Positions 35,579-47,210 of a DNA stretch of 47,304 nt are shown here, piece after piece. This stretch comes from Priestia iocasae (GTDB lineage: Bacteria > Bacillota > Bacilli > Bacillales > Bacillaceae_H). Location of the stretch: the NCBI RefSeq assembly GCF_016909075.1, contig NZ_JAFBFC010000011.1, positions 1 through 47,304 of the forward strand, given 5' to 3'. The notes below the pieces were generated by a model. It ran no database searches. It was not told where the DNA came from and saw nothing but the letters and a program-made list of their open reading frames with translations. Position 1 is the stretch's first letter. Each line of letters begins with the position of its first letter. Made by a program: the position numbers and the translations under genes.

Positions 35579-37036
35579 TTAACTAATAATACGTTCAATT
35601 CGTGCTAAAACTGTTTCCTTACCAAGTAGAGAAATCGCTTGTGGTAGCTCTGGTCCATGTGTTTGGCCTGTTGTTGCTACACGAATTGGCATAAATAATT
35701 TTTTACCTTTTTGACCCGTTTCTTTTTGAACAGCTTTAACAGCGGCTTTGACATCCGCAGCCGAGAATGCTTCTAATCCTTTTACTTGCTCTGCAAATGA
35801 CTTTAATACTTCTGGTACTTGTTCTTCTTCTAAAACAGAACGAGCTTCACGGTTATAGTCAATTTCTGTTTTGAAGAACATTTCCGTTAATTCAACAATT
35901 TCAGCACCAAAGCTCATTTGTTCTTGATAAAGAGCAATCACATCACGTGTCCATTGTGCCTTCTCAGCGTCCATGTTCGCTTCTACTCGACCAGCTTTCA
36001 CCAAATGCGGAAGAGATAATTCCACTACTTTATCAAGGTCTAACTCTTTCATATACTGATTATTCATCCAGCGTAGCTTACTTGTATCGAATACAGCAGG
36101 TGACTTTGAAAGTCTTGCCGTGTCAAACATTTCAATGAACTGTTCTTTTGAGAAGATTTCTTCTTCTCCAACTGGTGACCAACCAAGAAGAGCAATAAAG
36201 TTAAATAATGCTCCAGGCAAGTAGCCAAGCTCTTCATACTGTTCGATGAATTGAATGATTGATTCATCACGCTTACTTAATTTCTTACGATTTTCATTTA
36301 CAATCAAAGTCATATGACCGAAAAGTGGCACTTCCCAACCAAATGCTTCATAAATCATTAATTGCTTTGGTGTATTAGAGATATGGTCATCTCCACGTAA
36401 AATGTGTGTCATTTTCATGAGATGGTCATCTACAGCTACTGCGTAGTTATACGTTGGTGTACCGTCTTTTTTGACAATAACAAAGTCACCAATTCCATCT
36501 GATTCAAACGAAACTTCACCTTTTACCATATCATCGAACTTGTACACTTTCCCGCTTGGCACACGGAAACGAATACTCGGTTGACGACCTTCAGCTTCTA
36601 ATTCCGCTCTTTGCTCAGCTGTTAGGTTTCGACATTTACCAGAATAGCGAGGCATTTGTCCATTAGCTGATTGTTCTTCACGCTCTTTTTCTAGTTCTTC
36701 CTCTGTACAGTAGCAGTAATAAGCTAATCCTTTTTCTAAAAGCTCATCTGTGTGCTTTTTATAAATTTCTGTACGTTCTGACTGACGGTATGGACCATAT
36801 TCTCCACCCTCATCAATGCTCTCATCCCACTCAATGCCAAGCCATTTTAAATATTTAAGCTGACTTTCTTCGCCACCTTCAATGTTTCGCTTTTGATCCG
36901 TGTCTTCTATACGAATGATAAATTTACCATTTTGATTTCGTGCAAATAAATAATTAAATAATGCTGTTCTTGCATTTCCAATATGAAGATGTCCAGTTGG
37001 ACTTGGTGCATAACGAACACGTACTTCGTTTGACAT
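35579..37036 (-). CDS. gltX: Glutamyl-tRNA synthetase
   Basis: Class I synthetase; in Bacillus the enzyme is non-discriminating and also charges tRNA-Gln for the amidotransferase route. 485 residues starting [24 protein letters not shown] at 18-21 and KLSKRDES later. A Cys-rich zinc-type segment CYCTEEEL ... YSGKCR is present. The C-terminal anticodon-binding domain is complete. It follows ispF by 100 bp. Confidence 0.98.
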   Translation of the reverse strand: MSNEVRVRYAPSPTGHLHIGNARTALFNYLFARNQNGKFIIRIEDTDQKRNIEGGEESQLKYLKWLGIEWDESIDEGGEYGPYRQSERTEIYKKHTDELLEKGLAYYCYCTEEELEKEREEQSANGQMPRYSGKCRNLTAEQRAELEAEGRQPSIRFRVPSGKVYKFDDMVKGEVSFESDGIGDFVIVKKDGTPTYNYAVAVDDHLMKMTHILRGDDHISNTPKQLMIYEAFGWEVPLFGHMTLIVNENRKKLSKRDESIIQFIEQYEELGYLPGALFNFIALLGWSPVGEEEIFSKEQFIEMFDTARLSKSPAVFDTSKLRWMNNQYMKELDLDKVVELSLPHLVKAGRVEANMDAEKAQWTRDVIALYQEQMSFGAEIVELTEMFFKTEIDYNREARSVLEEEQVPEVLKSFAEQVKGLEAFSAADVKAAVKAVQKETGQKGKKLFMPIRVATTGQTHGPELPQAISLLGKETVLARIERIIS

Positions 37037-37136
37037 AGTTACGGTACCTCCAATTTTATCAATGAATATGTATAATCAACTTAAATTGCATGCTTCATTT
37101 TATCACCAAATGGTTTTATATTAAAGATTACTGGCT

Positions 37137-37616
37137 TTATTTTTGATAGATTAAAACCGCTGCTTGTGCCGCAATCCCTTCCTCACGACCTGTAAATCCT
37201 AATTTCTCTGTCGTTGTTGCTTTTACGTTAATTTGTGAAACATCTGCTTCGAGTAGCTCAGCAATTCTTTCTCTCATGGCCCCAATATGTGGAGCCATCT
37301 TAGGCTTTTGGGCAATAATTGTGCAATCTACATTACTCAATTCATAGTTTTCCTCTTTTAATAGCTTCCATACATGCTTTAATAATTCTGCAGAGTCTGC
37401 ATCTTTATAAGCTTCATCTGTATCAGGAAAGTGTTTTCCGATGTCTCCTTTTGCTGCTGCTCCTAATAACGCATCCGCTATAGTATGAAGCAGAACATCT
37501 GCATCAGAATGACCTAGTAGCCCTTTTTCGTAAGGGATCGTAATACCACCTAAAATAAGGGGACGATTTTCAGCAAATTGATGCACATCAAATCCTTGTC
37601 CAACTCGAATCTTCAT
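37137..37616 (-). CDS. ispF: 2-C-methyl-D-erythritol 2,4-cyclodiphosphate synthase
   Basis: Fifth step of the MEP isoprenoid pathway, a trimeric zinc enzyme. 159 residues starting [20 protein letters not shown]; metal ligands D10, H12 and H44 are present in GFDVH and [15 protein letters not shown]. The end [20 protein letters not shown] matches the family. It is 19 bp from ispD. Confidence 0.98.
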   Translation of the reverse strand: MKIRVGQGFDVHQFAENRPLILGGITIPYEKGLLGHSDADVLLHTIADALLGAAAKGDIGKHFPDTDEAYKDADSAELLKHVWKLLKEENYELSNVDCTIIAQKPKMAPHIGAMRERIAELLEADVSQINVKATTTEKLGFTGREEGIAAQAAVLIYQK

Positions 37617-37635
37617 TTTGTTCCCACCCTTTATG

Positions 37636-38316
37636 TCATGAATAGTTCATTAAAATGGCTTCCGCGTATAAGAGATCTTCTTTTGTTGTTAACTTGATAT
37701 TATCGTAGCTTCCTTCTACAATTGCGACCTTTTCTCCCATACGCTCTACCAAGCTTGCATCATCTGTTCCTAAATAACCTGCTTCCATTGCTTTCTCATG
37801 CGCTTCTTTAATTAAAGGCAAAAGAAAAGCTTGTGGAGTCTGAATAGCCCACAAGCTGGAGCGTTCTACCGTTTCCATTACATGCTGATTCTCAACGCGC
37901 TTTATTGTATCTTTCACTCTCACGGCTAGGACTGCAGCACCTTCTGTTTTTGTATGCTGGACAAGTTCATGAATGAGCTCTTTCTTCACAAAAGGTCTCG
38001 CCCCATCATGAATGAGTACCACCTCTGTGTCACCCACCGCTTGTAAACCGTTATATACACTATGTTGACGCTCTTGACCTCCAACGACAATGGAGTGCAC
38101 CTTTCGTATATCATGTTTGGACATAAGGTTTTCAAATAGCGCTACTTCATTTTGATTAACAACGAGTATAACGCTATCACACGCTGAATCGTTTTCAAAG
38201 ATGCGTAGTGTGTGAATAATAAGCGGAGTACCTTGAAGATCAATAAATTGCTTATTCTTTCCTGCTCCCATTCTTTTGCCTTGACCAGCAGCTGGAATAA
38301 CGACTTCGTATCTCAT
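37636..38316 (-). CDS. ispD: 2-C-methyl-D-erythritol 4-phosphate cytidylyltransferase
   Basis: Third step of the MEP pathway, forming CDP-methylerythritol. 226 residues starting [20 protein letters not shown]; the nucleotide-binding loop is PAAGQGKRM and the signature LIHDGARPF is present ([16 protein letters not shown]). It lies between yacL and ispF, the usual Bacillus order. Confidence 0.98.
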   Translation of the reverse strand: MRYEVVIPAAGQGKRMGAGKNKQFIDLQGTPLIIHTLRIFENDSACDSVILVVNQNEVALFENLMSKHDIRKVHSIVVGGQERQHSVYNGLQAVGDTEVVLIHDGARPFVKKELIHELVQHTKTEGAAVLAVRVKDTIKRVENQHVMETVERSSLWAIQTPQAFLLPLIKEAHEKAMEAGYLGTDDASLVERMGEKVAIVEGSYDNIKLTTKEDLLYAEAILMNYS

Positions 38317-38340
38317 AAAACTAGCTCCTTATTCTCTCTA

Positions 38341-39432
38341 TTACAGTGCTTTTTCTAACAATTTAGGTTTAGCAAAAATCATTCTACCTGCAGACGTTTG
38401 CAAAACACTCGTAACAACCACATCAATGTTTTTACCAATATAATTTCTGCCCTCTTCTACAACAATCATCGTTCCATCATCAAGATATGCAATGCCTTGG
38501 TTATGTTCTTTTCCATCTTTTATCACCAATACATTCATCTCTTCACCTGGTAATACAATTGGCTTAACAGCATTGGCTAAATCGTTAATGTTTAGAACAC
38601 TTACTCCTTGCAATTCACATACTTTATTTAAATTAAAGTCATTTGTTACAACAACACCTGACGTTAATTTTGCAAGCTTCACAAGCTTACTGTCAACTTC
38701 TTGTATCTCTTCAAAGTCGCCTTCATAGATTTCCACTTTAATCGCTAATTCTTTTTGGATACGATTTAAAATATCTAGTCCTCTTCTTCCTCGATTTCTC
38801 TTTAATACATCGGATGAATCCGCAATATGTTGAAGTTCTTCTAATACAAACTGAGGAATAACAATCGTTCCTTCTAAAAACCCTGTTTGACAGATATCTG
38901 CAATTCGACCATCAATAATGACGCTCGTATCTAAAATTTTTAATGAGTGTGATAAAGGTTCTGCCTCATCTTCTTGTCCTTTTTTCTTTGCAATTCTAGC
39001 AGGCATTGAAAAGAGACTAACGAGCTCATCTCGTTTTTTAAATCCTACTTGAAACCCTAAATACCCTAATAGAATGGTTAAGAAAATAGGTAAAACCGTG
39101 TTAACGATTTGAATTTGGATTTTATTTAAAGGAATGACAACTAAATAGGCGACAATTAAACCTAAAATTAGACCGAAGCTTCCAAACAGCACATCTGTTA
39201 CTGGTGCTTTCACTAATGATTCCTCTACCCAGTGTATGAAATCAACAATGTAATCAACGAGCCAAAATGTAAGAATAAAAAAGATAAGTGCACCTAGCAA
39301 TGCTCGCATATACGATTTATCTAATATTGCAATATCCTGAAGACGTAATAAGTCTACAATCTCTGGAATAAACAGAATTCCTAAAGCTCCGCCGGTAATA
39401 ATAAAGAATAGTTGAACAATACGTTTTAACAC
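38341..39432 (-). CDS. yacL: Membrane-anchored PIN-TRAM domain protein YacL
   Basis: 363 residues: four predicted membrane helices in the first 150 (starting [20 protein letters not shown]), a PIN nuclease-fold domain with [14 protein letters not shown] and later [16 protein letters not shown] carrying acidic residues, then a C-terminal TRAM domain (about 295-355). The acidic PIN residues suggest RNase activity, but the substrate is not known to me. Conserved next to disA in Firmicutes. A GGGAGGTGAAG ribosome binding site is present. Confidence 0.93.
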   Translation of the reverse strand: MLKRIVQLFFIITGGALGILFIPEIVDLLRLQDIAILDKSYMRALLGALIFFILTFWLVDYIVDFIHWVEESLVKAPVTDVLFGSFGLILGLIVAYLVVIPLNKIQIQIVNTVLPIFLTILLGYLGFQVGFKKRDELVSLFSMPARIAKKKGQEDEAEPLSHSLKILDTSVIIDGRIADICQTGFLEGTIVIPQFVLEELQHIADSSDVLKRNRGRRGLDILNRIQKELAIKVEIYEGDFEEIQEVDSKLVKLAKLTSGVVVTNDFNLNKVCELQGVSVLNINDLANAVKPIVLPGEEMNVLVIKDGKEHNQGIAYLDDGTMIVVEEGRNYIGKNIDVVVTSVLQTSAGRMIFAKPKLLEKAL

Positions 39433-39511
39433 GCCTTCACCTCCCTTTTATCATTATAAACAGTTTACAATGATTGAAACCTGTAATTTAACTTAAAAAG
39501 CGTTTTGTAAC

Positions 39512-39539
39512 GAAACTGTCATCATTTATGACTGTTTTC
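39512..39539 (-). promoter_or_regulatory. Inverted repeat in the disA-yacL spacer
   Basis: Arms GAAAC-T-GTCAT (39512-39522) and ATGAC-T-GTTTTC (39528-39539), five plus four pairs with a T-T mismatch and a bulge, loop of five. It lies in a 150-bp spacer that also has a perfect TATAAT near 39454 lacking a good -35. No U-tract follows directly. Function unknown. Confidence 0.35.
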
Positions 39540-39582
39540 AAAACATCTTAATTGAAAAGAGCGATGAATGTCAATTTAAAAC

Positions 39583-40659
39583 CTATAAGTGACGACTTAG
39601 TAAGTATTGCTGACGTAATCTTTTTAAGCCTTCTTTTATTTTACGTGCTCGAATTTCACCGATACCCTCTACTTCATCTAACTCCTCTACTGAAGCGGTT
39701 GAAATGTGCTTGAGATCTCCTAGCTCATCAATTAAGTTTTCAATAATGATAGATGGCAGTCTTGGTATTTTGTGAAGCATTCGATAGCCACGCGGGAATA
39801 CGATATCCTCAAAGCTCGTGTATAATGGATAACCCATTAACTTTAACAACACTTGATCATCTAAAAGCGTTGTATGTGAAGGTTCTTGCATTTTCGCTAC
39901 AATTTTATATGGATCTTGGTCAAGGTCATACATATAATCTTTAATGAGTAGCACCGCTTCTTCTTCTAAGTGCGAGAGTAGCTCATTCATTTGTAGCCTT
40001 ATTAGTCTGCCTTCAATCCCTAGTTCGCTAATGTAACTTAAAATTTCATTTTTGATTCTCATTACCATCTCTACACGATGAAGAGATTGAATGACATCGG
40101 TATGTGTTACTTGTTCCTCAAACTCTAATGCACTTAAACTATTTATTGAATCATCTAATACGGATTTATACTTTTCTAATGTCTCTAAAGCTTGATTCGC
40201 TTTTGCTAAAATAACGCTAATATCTTTTAAAACGTACTGTAATTGACCTTTGTATAACGTGATGACGTTTCGACGCTGTGAAATTGCCACAACAAGAGAA
40301 CCCGTCTGCTTTGCTACCCGCTCTGCTGTACGATGTCTCATACCCGTTTGTGACGAAGGGGTAGATGAATCAGGAATGAGCTGTGCATTAGCAAATAAAA
40401 TTTTATTGCCTGTGTCATTTAAAATGATTGCTCCATCCATCTTTGCTAATTCGTAAAGATGAGCAGGGGTGAAATAACAATTGATAGAGAAGCCTCCATC
40501 TACCAGCTTCTTTACACTGTCATTATAACCTATCACAATAAGACCACCTGTTTTCGCTCTTAGTACATTATCAATTCCCTCACGAATAGGTGTTCCTGGT
40601 GCTACAAACTGAAGAATTTCTGATATTTGTTGTTGATTCGTTACTTTTTCTCCTTCCAT
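39583..40659 (-). CDS. disA: Diadenylate cyclase DisA (DNA integrity scanning)
   Basis: Makes c-di-AMP from two ATP and scans DNA for damage, delaying sporulation. 358 residues starting [20 protein letters not shown]. The cyclase domain has D75-G76-A77 and R108-H109-R110 ([15 protein letters not shown]), both needed for catalysis. A helical linker follows, and the C-terminal helix-hairpin-helix domain has [33 protein letters not shown] precedes the ATG and overlaps the radA end, three bp away. Confidence 0.98.
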   Translation of the reverse strand: MEGEKVTNQQQISEILQFVAPGTPIREGIDNVLRAKTGGLIVIGYNDSVKKLVDGGFSINCYFTPAHLYELAKMDGAIILNDTGNKILFANAQLIPDSSTPSSQTGMRHRTAERVAKQTGSLVVAISQRRNVITLYKGQLQYVLKDISVILAKANQALETLEKYKSVLDDSINSLSALEFEEQVTHTDVIQSLHRVEMVMRIKNEILSYISELGIEGRLIRLQMNELLSHLEEEAVLLIKDYMYDLDQDPYKIVAKMQEPSHTTLLDDQVLLKLMGYPLYTSFEDIVFPRGYRMLHKIPRLPSIIIENLIDELGDLKHISTASVEELDEVEGIGEIRARKIKEGLKRLRQQYLLSRHL

Positions 40660-40662
40660 CTC

Positions 40663-42039
40663 CTATCCTCCTAGCGTATACTGAAGAGCCTCAGCGACTG
40701 TTGAAACTCCTACTACTTCAATTCCTTCTGGAACGGTCCATCCTCCTAAGTTCTTTTCTGGAATGATGACGCGCTTAAATCCTAACTTTGCAGCTTCTTG
40801 AACTCGTTGCTCAATTCTTGAAACCCTTCTTACTTCACCCGTTAACCCGACTTCCCCTACGACGACATCTGTTGCATTAGATGAGACATCTCGAAAACTG
40901 GAGGCAATACTGACAGCTACTGCTAAATCAATGGCTGGTTCATCTAGCTTTACGCCACCAGCTACTTTTAGGTAAGCGTCTTGGTTTTGAAGTAATAGAC
41001 CTACACGCTTTTCTAAAACAGCCATGATAAGGGATACACGATTATGATCAACACCCGTAGCCATCCGTCTTGGATTTCCAAAACTAGTTGGACTAATTAA
41101 TGCTTGTAATTCTACTAAAACAGGCCGAGTTCCTTCCATAGAAGCGACAACAACCGATCCTGCTGCTCCTTGTGACCTTTCTTCAAGAAAGATTTCTGAG
41201 GGGTTTAACACTTCTTCTAAACCACTTTCTTTCATCTCAAATATACCCATTTCATTTGTTGAACCAAAACGGTTCTTTACAGCTCGTAAAATGCGGTATG
41301 TATGGTGCCTTTCACCTTCAAAGTATAACACTGTATCTACCATATGTTCTAACAATCGAGGTCCTGCAATCGCTCCCTCTTTTGTCACATGTCCTACAAT
41401 AAAAATAGCAATACCATTTGTCTTTCCGATTCTCATTAGTTCTGCCGTACATTCACGTACCTGTGAAACGCTACCAGGTGCTGACGTAACATCTGAATGA
41501 TAAATGGTCTGAATAGAATCAATTACTACAAGATCCGGTTTCACTGTAGAAATAGCATCTGAGATAAGCTCTAAATTCGTTTCAGCATGTACGTATAATT
41601 CTGCAGCTGTGATATCTAGACGATCAGCGCGAAGCTTTGTTTGTTTTGTTGATTCTTCCCCAGAGATATAGAGAACTTTTTGGCCATTCATCGCTAGCTG
41701 AGCAGATGTTTGAAGTAGTAAGGTTGATTTTCCGATACCAGGGTCTCCTCCGATTAATACAAGGGAGCCTCTCACAATTCCTCCACCTAGCACACGATTA
41801 AACTCTAGTGATTTTGTATAGATTCGCGGTTCAGTTGTTGATTTGATCTGAGTGATTGATTCAGGCTGTTGACGCTTTGTTGATGTCGCTCCTGAAAAAG
41901 CCCCCCTCCTTGAAGAACCTTTATCTTCAATTTCTTCTACCATAGAGTTCCAGCTTCCGCATCCTGGACATTTTCCCATCCACTTTGCTGACTCATATCC
42001 ACAGTGCTGACAACTAAACTTTGTTTTCTTTTTACTCAT
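40663..42039 (-). CDS. radA: DNA repair ATPase RadA (Sms)
   Basis: Branch-migration helicase in recombination; in B. subtilis it modulates DisA. 458 residues starting [20 protein letters not shown]. Zinc finger C10, C13, C24, C27; RecA-like ATPase with Walker [11 protein letters not shown]; the RadA-specific KNRFG motif; and a Lon-like C-terminal domain without protease activity. A terminator-like hairpin separates it from clpC. Confidence 0.98.
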   Translation of the reverse strand: MSKKKTKFSCQHCGYESAKWMGKCPGCGSWNSMVEEIEDKGSSRRGAFSGATSTKRQQPESITQIKSTTEPRIYTKSLEFNRVLGGGIVRGSLVLIGGDPGIGKSTLLLQTSAQLAMNGQKVLYISGEESTKQTKLRADRLDITAAELYVHAETNLELISDAISTVKPDLVVIDSIQTIYHSDVTSAPGSVSQVRECTAELMRIGKTNGIAIFIVGHVTKEGAIAGPRLLEHMVDTVLYFEGERHHTYRILRAVKNRFGSTNEMGIFEMKESGLEEVLNPSEIFLEERSQGAAGSVVVASMEGTRPVLVELQALISPTSFGNPRRMATGVDHNRVSLIMAVLEKRVGLLLQNQDAYLKVAGGVKLDEPAIDLAVAVSIASSFRDVSSNATDVVVGEVGLTGEVRRVSRIEQRVQEAAKLGFKRVIIPEKNLGGWTVPEGIEVVGVSTVAEALQYTLGG

Positions 42040-42075
42040 TACTTATTTTACCTCTCTATCTACCGTTAAATAAAG

Positions 42076-42103
42076 GAGGCATACGTTTCATCTCGTATGC
42101 CTC
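42076..42103 (-). terminator. Terminator hairpin between clpC and radA
   Basis: Perfect ten-bp arms GAGGCATACG (42076-42085) / CGTATGCCTC (42094-42103), loop of eight, followed on the minus-strand RNA by CTTTATTT. The U-tract is broken, so termination may be partial and radA can be reached by readthrough; I see no good promoter in the 35 bp before radA. Confidence 0.7.
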
Positions 42104-42115
42104 ACTCTTATGTCT

Positions 42116-44557
42116 TTAGCTAATACTGCTTGCTTCTGCAGATTTGACCGTAAATCCTTCTTCATTTACATCAAGCGTTACTTTTTGACCTTTTTGAACA
42201 TTACCTTTGAGCAATTCTTCAGATAAGCGGTCTTCAATATGCTTTTGAATGGCACGACGTAGTGGACGCGCTCCGTATTCTGGATCAAATCCTTCTTCAG
42301 CAATCTTTTCAATCGCTTTTTCTGTTAAATACAAATCGATGTCTTGCTCTTTTAAGCGTTTTGTTAAGTGATCAGCCATTAGCTTCACAATCTCAGCTAA
42401 GTGCTTCTTCTCTAATGAATGGAACACAATGATTTCATCAATACGGTTCAAGAATTCAGGTCGGAAAGCTTTTTTCAATTCTGTCATTACTTTCCCTTTC
42501 ATGTCTTTGTAATCTTGCCCCTCTTCTTGAACAGTAAATCCTAGATGCTTGCTTCGCTTCAATGTATCAGCACCTACGTTAGACGTCATAATTAAGATTG
42601 TATTTCGAAAATCAACCGTACGCCCTTTAGAATCTGTTAATCGCCCATCTTCCAATACTTGTAATAAAATATTGAAAACATCTGGATGAGCCTTTTCAAT
42701 CTCGTCTAATAGTACAACAGAATATGGTTTACGTCTTACCTTCTCTGTTAATTGACCACCCTCATCATATCCAACATAACCTGGAGGAGATCCAACTAGA
42801 CGTGATGTAGAATGCTTTTCCATATACTCTGACATGTCGATACGAATCATCGCATCTTCATCACCAAAGATAGATTCTGCTAACGCACGCGCTAATTCTG
42901 TTTTACCAACACCTGTAGGGCCTAAGAAAACAAATGAACCAATCGGTCTCTTAGGATCTTTTAGACCCGCTCTTGCGCGTCTTACAGCTTTCGCAACTGC
43001 CTTCACTGCTTCTTCTTGCCCAATAACACGAGAATGCAAGATTTCTTCCATATTTAAAAGTCTTTCCGTTTCTTCCTGTGCAAGCTTCGATACCGGTATA
43101 CCAGTCCAGCTTGATACAACCATTGCAATATCTTCTACAGTTACTTCTGAATTCTCTTTTCCTTGCTTTTCTTTCCAAGCTTTCTTCGTATCTTCTAATT
43201 CCTCACGCAAGCGTTGTTCTGTGTCACGCAATGACGCTGCTTTTTCAAACTCTTGACTTTGTACAGATGCGTCTTTTTCTTTACGAACAGAATCAAGCTT
43301 TTGCTCTAGCTCTTTTAAGTTTGGAGGCGTTGTAAATGAACGCAAGCGTACTTTAGAGCCAGCTTCATCAATTAAATCAATGGCCTTATCTGGTAAGAAA
43401 CGATCTGAGATATAACGATCTGACAATTTTACAGCTTGAACAATGGATTCATCTGAAATTGAAACACGATGATGCGCTTCATAACGATCACGCAATCCTT
43501 GTAAAATTTGAATCGATTCCTCTGTTGTTGGCTCATCAACTTGAATTGGTTGGAATCGGCGCTCTAAAGCTGCATCTTTTTCGATGTATTTACGATACTC
43601 ATCTAACGTCGTCGCACCAATACACTGCAATTCTCCTCTTGCTAATGATGGTTTTAAGATGTTCGATGCATCAATTGCACCCTCTGCACCACCAGCACCA
43701 ATTAACGTGTGTAATTCATCAATGAATAAAATAATATTACCAGCTTGACGAATTTCATCCATTACTTTCTTCAAGCGATCTTCAAATTCACCACGATACT
43801 TTGTACCCGCAACGACTGTTCCCATATCTAGCGTCATAACACGCTTATCTCGTAAGATTTCAGGAACTTCATTGTTCACAATTTGTTGAGCTAATCCCTC
43901 AGCAATAGCTGTTTTTCCGACCCCCGGCTCACCAATTAGCACAGGATTATTCTTTGTACGACGACTTAAAACTTCAATCACGCGTTGAATTTCCTTGCTT
44001 CGTCCAATTACTGGGTCTAGCGTTCCTTCTCTTGCAATAGCTGTTAAATCACGTGCTAAGCTGTCAAGCGTTGGTGTATTAGCATTAGAAGACCCACCAC
44101 CTTGGTGACTTGAAGATGCTTCATTACTCCCTAACAACTGTAATACTTGCTGTCTCGCTTTGTTCAAACTCACACCTAAATTATTTAGGACACGCGCTGC
44201 TACTCCCTCACCTTCACGAATTAAACCTAAAAGGATATGCTCAGTTCCAACATAGGAGTGTCCTAATTTTCTAGCTTCATCCATTGATAACTCAATTACT
44301 TTTTTAGCACGAGGTGTATAATGGATGGTTTGCGTTAGCTCCTGACCGCGTCCAATCAGAGCTTCTACTTCTTTTTGAATCTTATCTGCTCCTAATCCTA
44401 GCGCTAATAACGCTTTTGCTGCAATGCCTTCACCTTCACGAACAATACCTAACAAGATATGTTCTGTACCAATATTGTTATGGCCTAATCTTAATGCTTC
44501 CTCTTGTGCTAATGCTAATACTTTTTGAGCACGCTCTGTAAATCTACCGAACATCAT
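42116..44557 (-). CDS. clpC: ClpC, Hsp100 ATPase of the ClpCP protease
   Basis: Unfoldase that feeds proteins, including phosphoarginine-tagged ones, to ClpP. 813 residues starting [20 protein letters not shown]. Two N-terminal Clp repeats, D1 with Walker A GEPGVGKT, a middle coiled domain that includes a UVR-type [15 protein letters not shown] segment, and D2 with [10 protein letters not shown]. ClpP-binding loop is expected in D2. Downstream of ctsR-mcsA-mcsB, whose products control it. Confidence 0.98.
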   Translation of the reverse strand: MMFGRFTERAQKVLALAQEEALRLGHNNIGTEHILLGIVREGEGIAAKALLALGLGADKIQKEVEALIGRGQELTQTIHYTPRAKKVIELSMDEARKLGHSYVGTEHILLGLIREGEGVAARVLNNLGVSLNKARQQVLQLLGSNEASSSHQGGGSSNANTPTLDSLARDLTAIAREGTLDPVIGRSKEIQRVIEVLSRRTKNNPVLIGEPGVGKTAIAEGLAQQIVNNEVPEILRDKRVMTLDMGTVVAGTKYRGEFEDRLKKVMDEIRQAGNIILFIDELHTLIGAGGAEGAIDASNILKPSLARGELQCIGATTLDEYRKYIEKDAALERRFQPIQVDEPTTEESIQILQGLRDRYEAHHRVSISDESIVQAVKLSDRYISDRFLPDKAIDLIDEAGSKVRLRSFTTPPNLKELEQKLDSVRKEKDASVQSQEFEKAASLRDTEQRLREELEDTKKAWKEKQGKENSEVTVEDIAMVVSSWTGIPVSKLAQEETERLLNMEEILHSRVIGQEEAVKAVAKAVRRARAGLKDPKRPIGSFVFLGPTGVGKTELARALAESIFGDEDAMIRIDMSEYMEKHSTSRLVGSPPGYVGYDEGGQLTEKVRRKPYSVVLLDEIEKAHPDVFNILLQVLEDGRLTDSKGRTVDFRNTILIMTSNVGADTLKRSKHLGFTVQEEGQDYKDMKGKVMTELKKAFRPEFLNRIDEIIVFHSLEKKHLAEIVKLMADHLTKRLKEQDIDLYLTEKAIEKIAEEGFDPEYGARPLRRAIQKHIEDRLSEELLKGNVQKGQKVTLDVNEEGFTVKSAEASSIS

Positions 44558-44564
44558 CTATTCA

Positions 44565-45647
44565 TCACCCTCCATGTTCATTCTTCTCTTTTTTATCTTC
44601 TAAACGTTCCCTAATTAAAGAGGCTCTTCTTATGTCACGTTCATTAGGTTTGAGAGAACCTCCTGCATACTGTTGTAGGAACCCAGGCTGTATCATTATG
44701 ATTAGTTCATTTAGTATATTCTTTGGTATGCTCTTTATATAACCTAAATCAATACCTAGACGAACATCTGATAAACATTTTGACGCTTCTTTCGATTCAA
44801 TAATGCGACTGTTTGTTAAGGTCCCATAAGAACGGTACACTCGATCCTCTAGTTCAACATTCGACGTTTTGACTAGAGCCTCTCTAGCTGATCGTTCTTG
44901 AGCGATTAGTTGATGAACTACACTATTTAAATCTTCCACGATATCTGTTTCAGATTTTCCTAATGTAATCTGGTTAGAGACTTGAAAAATATTACCTAGC
45001 GCCTCACTCCCCTCACCATAGATACCACGTACAACTAAGCCTAATTGGTTAATAGCTGGGATAATACGATTAATTTGGCGAGTTAAAGATAATGCTGGCA
45101 AATGCATCATAACCGATGCTCTAAGTCCTGTACCTACATTAGTAGGGCAGCTAGTAAGATAACCTCTTTCTTCATCAAAAGCGTAATTCACATGCTTTTC
45201 AATCCAATTATCTAACTCATTCGCTTTGTCTAATGCTTGTGATAGCTGAAGTCCTGGAAATAAACATTGTATGCGCAGATGATCTTCCTCATTAACCATA
45301 ATGCTAAACTCTTCTTTTTCCGATAGCAAACAAGCTGCATGAATTGATTGCTGAACTAAGTGTGGACTAATTAAATGCTTTTCAACCAAAACTCTCTTTT
45401 GAAGAGGCTGTAGTTCCGACATTTTAAGAAAATGAAACTCTTGATTCGACTCTTTTGTTGATATAAAAGACTCTTCGAAAAAGCGAATAATTTCAAGTGA
45501 TTGCTCATTGGTTAAAAGCGTTGGAAATAAATAATCTTCTAAATTTCGTGCTAAGCGTATTCTACTACTTAACACAATATCCGAGTCGGGAGCATCTTGA
45601 TTCATCCAAGAACTAACTGCCTGCTTAAAGAAAAGATCCTGAATCAT
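44565..45647 (-). CDS. mcsB: Protein arginine kinase McsB
   Basis: Phosphagen-kinase-like enzyme that phosphorylates arginines, marking proteins for ClpCP and inactivating CtsR. 360 residues starting [20 protein letters not shown]. Conserved nucleotide-binding SSRIRLARN (27-35), active-site region [20 protein letters not shown] with C167, and [10 protein letters not shown] near the C-terminus. Three bp after mcsA. Confidence 0.97.
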   Translation of the reverse strand: MIQDLFFKQAVSSWMNQDAPDSDIVLSSRIRLARNLEDYLFPTLLTNEQSLEIIRFFEESFISTKESNQEFHFLKMSELQPLQKRVLVEKHLISPHLVQQSIHAACLLSEKEEFSIMVNEEDHLRIQCLFPGLQLSQALDKANELDNWIEKHVNYAFDEERGYLTSCPTNVGTGLRASVMMHLPALSLTRQINRIIPAINQLGLVVRGIYGEGSEALGNIFQVSNQITLGKSETDIVEDLNSVVHQLIAQERSAREALVKTSNVELEDRVYRSYGTLTNSRIIESKEASKCLSDVRLGIDLGYIKSIPKNILNELIIMIQPGFLQQYAGGSLKPNERDIRRASLIRERLEDKKEKNEHGG

Positions 45648-45650
45648 TGT

Positions 45651-46196
45651 CTAACTATCTCCTTTCCTATTTGCAGTTAGCTTTTTTTCAAGAGACCTTA
45701 TCTGATCTCTTAATTTAGCAGCTTCCTCAAACTCTTCTTTCTCGATATACTCTTTTAATTTCAATCTCATAGCTTCTAATTCCTTTTTTAAATGAAGATT
45801 ACTACCAATTCTATTTGGAATTTTTCCATTATGTGAATAATTCCCTCCATGCAACCTTTTTAAAAAAGGAGTTAATGGTTGTTTAAATGTCGTATAACAG
45901 TCAGCGCAACCAAAGCGTCCAATCTCAGCAAACTGAGGATAAGTCATACCACATGTAGGACATTGCTTGATCTCATTATTAGTAAAAGACTTAGATGTTG
46001 TTTCTGTAAAAGGTTTATCTAAATTAAGCAATCCTGCTAATAAGTTGTTAATGGAGAAACCAGAGTTAGTATGAATACTAATCTCGCCATTTTCTTTTGC
46101 GCAATACTCACATATATGCATCTCTGATTTTTGACCGTTAATAACTTTCGTAAAGTGTAACGTAGCAGGTCTCTCTTGACATTGTTGACAAATCAT
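45651..46196 (-). CDS. mcsA: McsA, zinc-finger activator of McsB
   Basis: Activates the McsB kinase in heat and metal stress. 181 residues starting MICQQCQERPATLHFTKVIN. Cys pairs at C3/C6 with C29/C32 and at C79/C82 with C97/C100 form two zinc sites; the C-terminal UVR domain (about 139-174, KEYIEKEEFEEAAKLRDQIR) binds partners. GGGAGAG precedes the ATG. Confidence 0.96.
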   Translation of the reverse strand: MICQQCQERPATLHFTKVINGQKSEMHICEYCAKENGEISIHTNSGFSINNLLAGLLNLDKPFTETTSKSFTNNEIKQCPTCGMTYPQFAEIGRFGCADCYTTFKQPLTPFLKRLHGGNYSHNGKIPNRIGSNLHLKKELEAMRLKLKEYIEKEEFEEAAKLRDQIRSLEKKLTANRKGDS

Positions 46197-46233
46197 CTCG
46201 GCATCTCTCCCGATTTCTAATCTCCTAAAAGTG

Positions 46234-46695
46234 TTAGCGGTACCTTAATGCATTTAACATCGCTTTTAATAATTGAGCCCTAAGCTCATCTCGATATGGC
46301 AAATCAACGTTAATGACCGAACGATCAATGACACTTAACATAATCTTTGCTTCTCTTTCTGTAATGACTTGTTTCTCTACCAAGCGAATAATTAAACTTC
46401 CTGCGTTAACTTGGGAAATCTTTTGATGGATAACACCTAACACTTGTTCAAACAGGTGAGAAGTGTTGTGTGATTTCACTTTTATAATACGAATGAAACC
46501 ACCTCCACCTCTTTTACTTTCAACAATATATCCTCTCTCTAACGTAAAACGGGTATTTATTACATAGTTGATTTGTGAAGGTACACATTGAAAGCGATCT
46601 GCGATTTCACTTCTTTTAATCTCTACTGCATCTTCATTATTAAGCTCTAGTACTTCCTTTAAATATTGCTCAATGATGTCAGAGATATTTGGCAC
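46234..46695 (-). CDS. ctsR: Transcriptional repressor CtsR (class III heat shock)
   Basis: Dimeric winged-helix repressor of clp genes. 153 residues starting MPNISDIIEQYLKEVLELNN; DNA-binding domain with SQINYVINTRFTLERGYIVE, the wing with R62 and the thermosensor glycine loop GGGG (63-66), and a C-terminal domain recognised by McsB. First gene of its operon, with a CtsR operator at its own promoter, so it represses itself. Confidence 0.98.
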   Translation of the reverse strand: MPNISDIIEQYLKEVLELNNEDAVEIKRSEIADRFQCVPSQINYVINTRFTLERGYIVESKRGGGGFIRIIKVKSHNTSHLFEQVLGVIHQKISQVNAGSLIIRLVEKQVITEREAKIMLSVIDRSVINVDLPYRDELRAQLLKAMLNALRYR

Positions 46696-46714
46696 TGAGC
46701 CCCCTCCTTCTGAC

Positions 46715-46731
46715 TTTGACTATATTTGACC
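46715..46731 (-). promoter_or_regulatory. CtsR operator
   Basis: Minus-strand direct repeat GGTCAAA-TAT-AGTCAAA, matching the CtsR heptad consensus (A/GGTCAAA-N3-A/GGTCAAA). It lies just downstream of the -10 of the ctsR promoter, ideal for blocking transcription start. Confidence 0.95.
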
Positions 46732-46739
46732 TTACTTTT

Positions 46740-46768
46740 AATATAAAAGTAATACAAAAAATTTTCAA
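46740..46768 (-). promoter_or_regulatory. ctsR operon sigma-A promoter
   Basis: Minus-strand TTGAAA (46763-46768), 17-bp spacer, TATATT (46740-46745). Transcription would start inside the CtsR operator. Confidence 0.8.
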
Positions 46769-46799
46769 CTATTATGTAATTTGCTTTTTAATGTTATCG

Positions 46800-46824
46800 T
46801 TACCATTAAAAAAGGTTTCGAAAC
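46800..46824 (-). promoter_or_regulatory. Possible sigma-B-like promoter upstream of ctsR
   Basis: Minus-strand GTTTCG (46819-46824), 13-bp spacer, TGGTAA (46800-46805), four of six matches each to the sigma-B elements GTTTAA and GGGTAT. The B. subtilis ctsR operon has a sigma-B promoter in this place. The same bases include a ten-base palindrome GTTTCGAAAC. Confidence 0.25.
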
Positions 46825-46922
46825 ATGTTTTTATAAGATTTTATAACTTTGTTTTTATTGTATTGTAAGAAACACAAGAAGGTGCCTGAACAATTAACAA
46901 TAGCTAAATGAGTAATTAAAAA

Positions 46923-46970
46923 TAAAATAGGGCGTAAGAGATTTTATGAAAACTCTTACGCCCTATTTTA
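46923..46970 (-). terminator. rrn terminator 2
   Basis: Perfect 18-bp arms TAAAATAGGGCGTAAGAG (46923-46940) / CTCTTACGCCCTATTTTA (46953-46970), 12-base loop, followed on the minus strand by TTTTTAATT. It is the second hairpin after the 5S gene. Confidence 0.92.
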
Positions 46971-46978
46971 TATATAAA

Positions 46979-47006
46979 TAAAAGACTAGCTATATAGCTA
47001 GTCTTT
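46979..47006 (-). terminator. rrn terminator 1
   Basis: Arms AAAGACTAGCTA / TAGCTAGTCTTT (46981-47006) with a two-base centre, followed by TTATTTATAT on the minus strand. It lies eight bp after the 5S 3' end. Tandem terminators are usual after rrn operons. No tRNA gene lies between 5S and ctsR. Confidence 0.85.
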
Positions 47007-47013
47007 CTGAAAT

Positions 47014-47129
<116 letters not shown>

Positions 47130-47210
47130 CATTATTCAATTGAGAGTTTGCTCTCTCAAAACTAGATAACAATTGCTGAGGAAAAGCGTGCGCTTTTCAA
47201 AAAATAATGT
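47130..47210 (-). other. 23S-5S spacer with processing stems
   Basis: Contains two palindromes: TTGAGAG / CTCTCAA (47140-47159) and GAAAAGCG / CGCTTTTC (47181-47198). They likely take part in rRNA processing. No tRNA is present in the spacer. Confidence 0.6.

Noticed and set aside
42834-43256. 140-codon plus-strand frame opposite clpC
   Set aside because: Antisense shadow of the conserved D2 and middle domain of clpC; no promoter, ribosome binding site or recognisable protein.
46696-47013. tRNA genes between 5S rRNA and ctsR
   Set aside because: Searched by eye for tRNA arms and T-loop sequence; only two terminators, promoters and the CtsR box are present.
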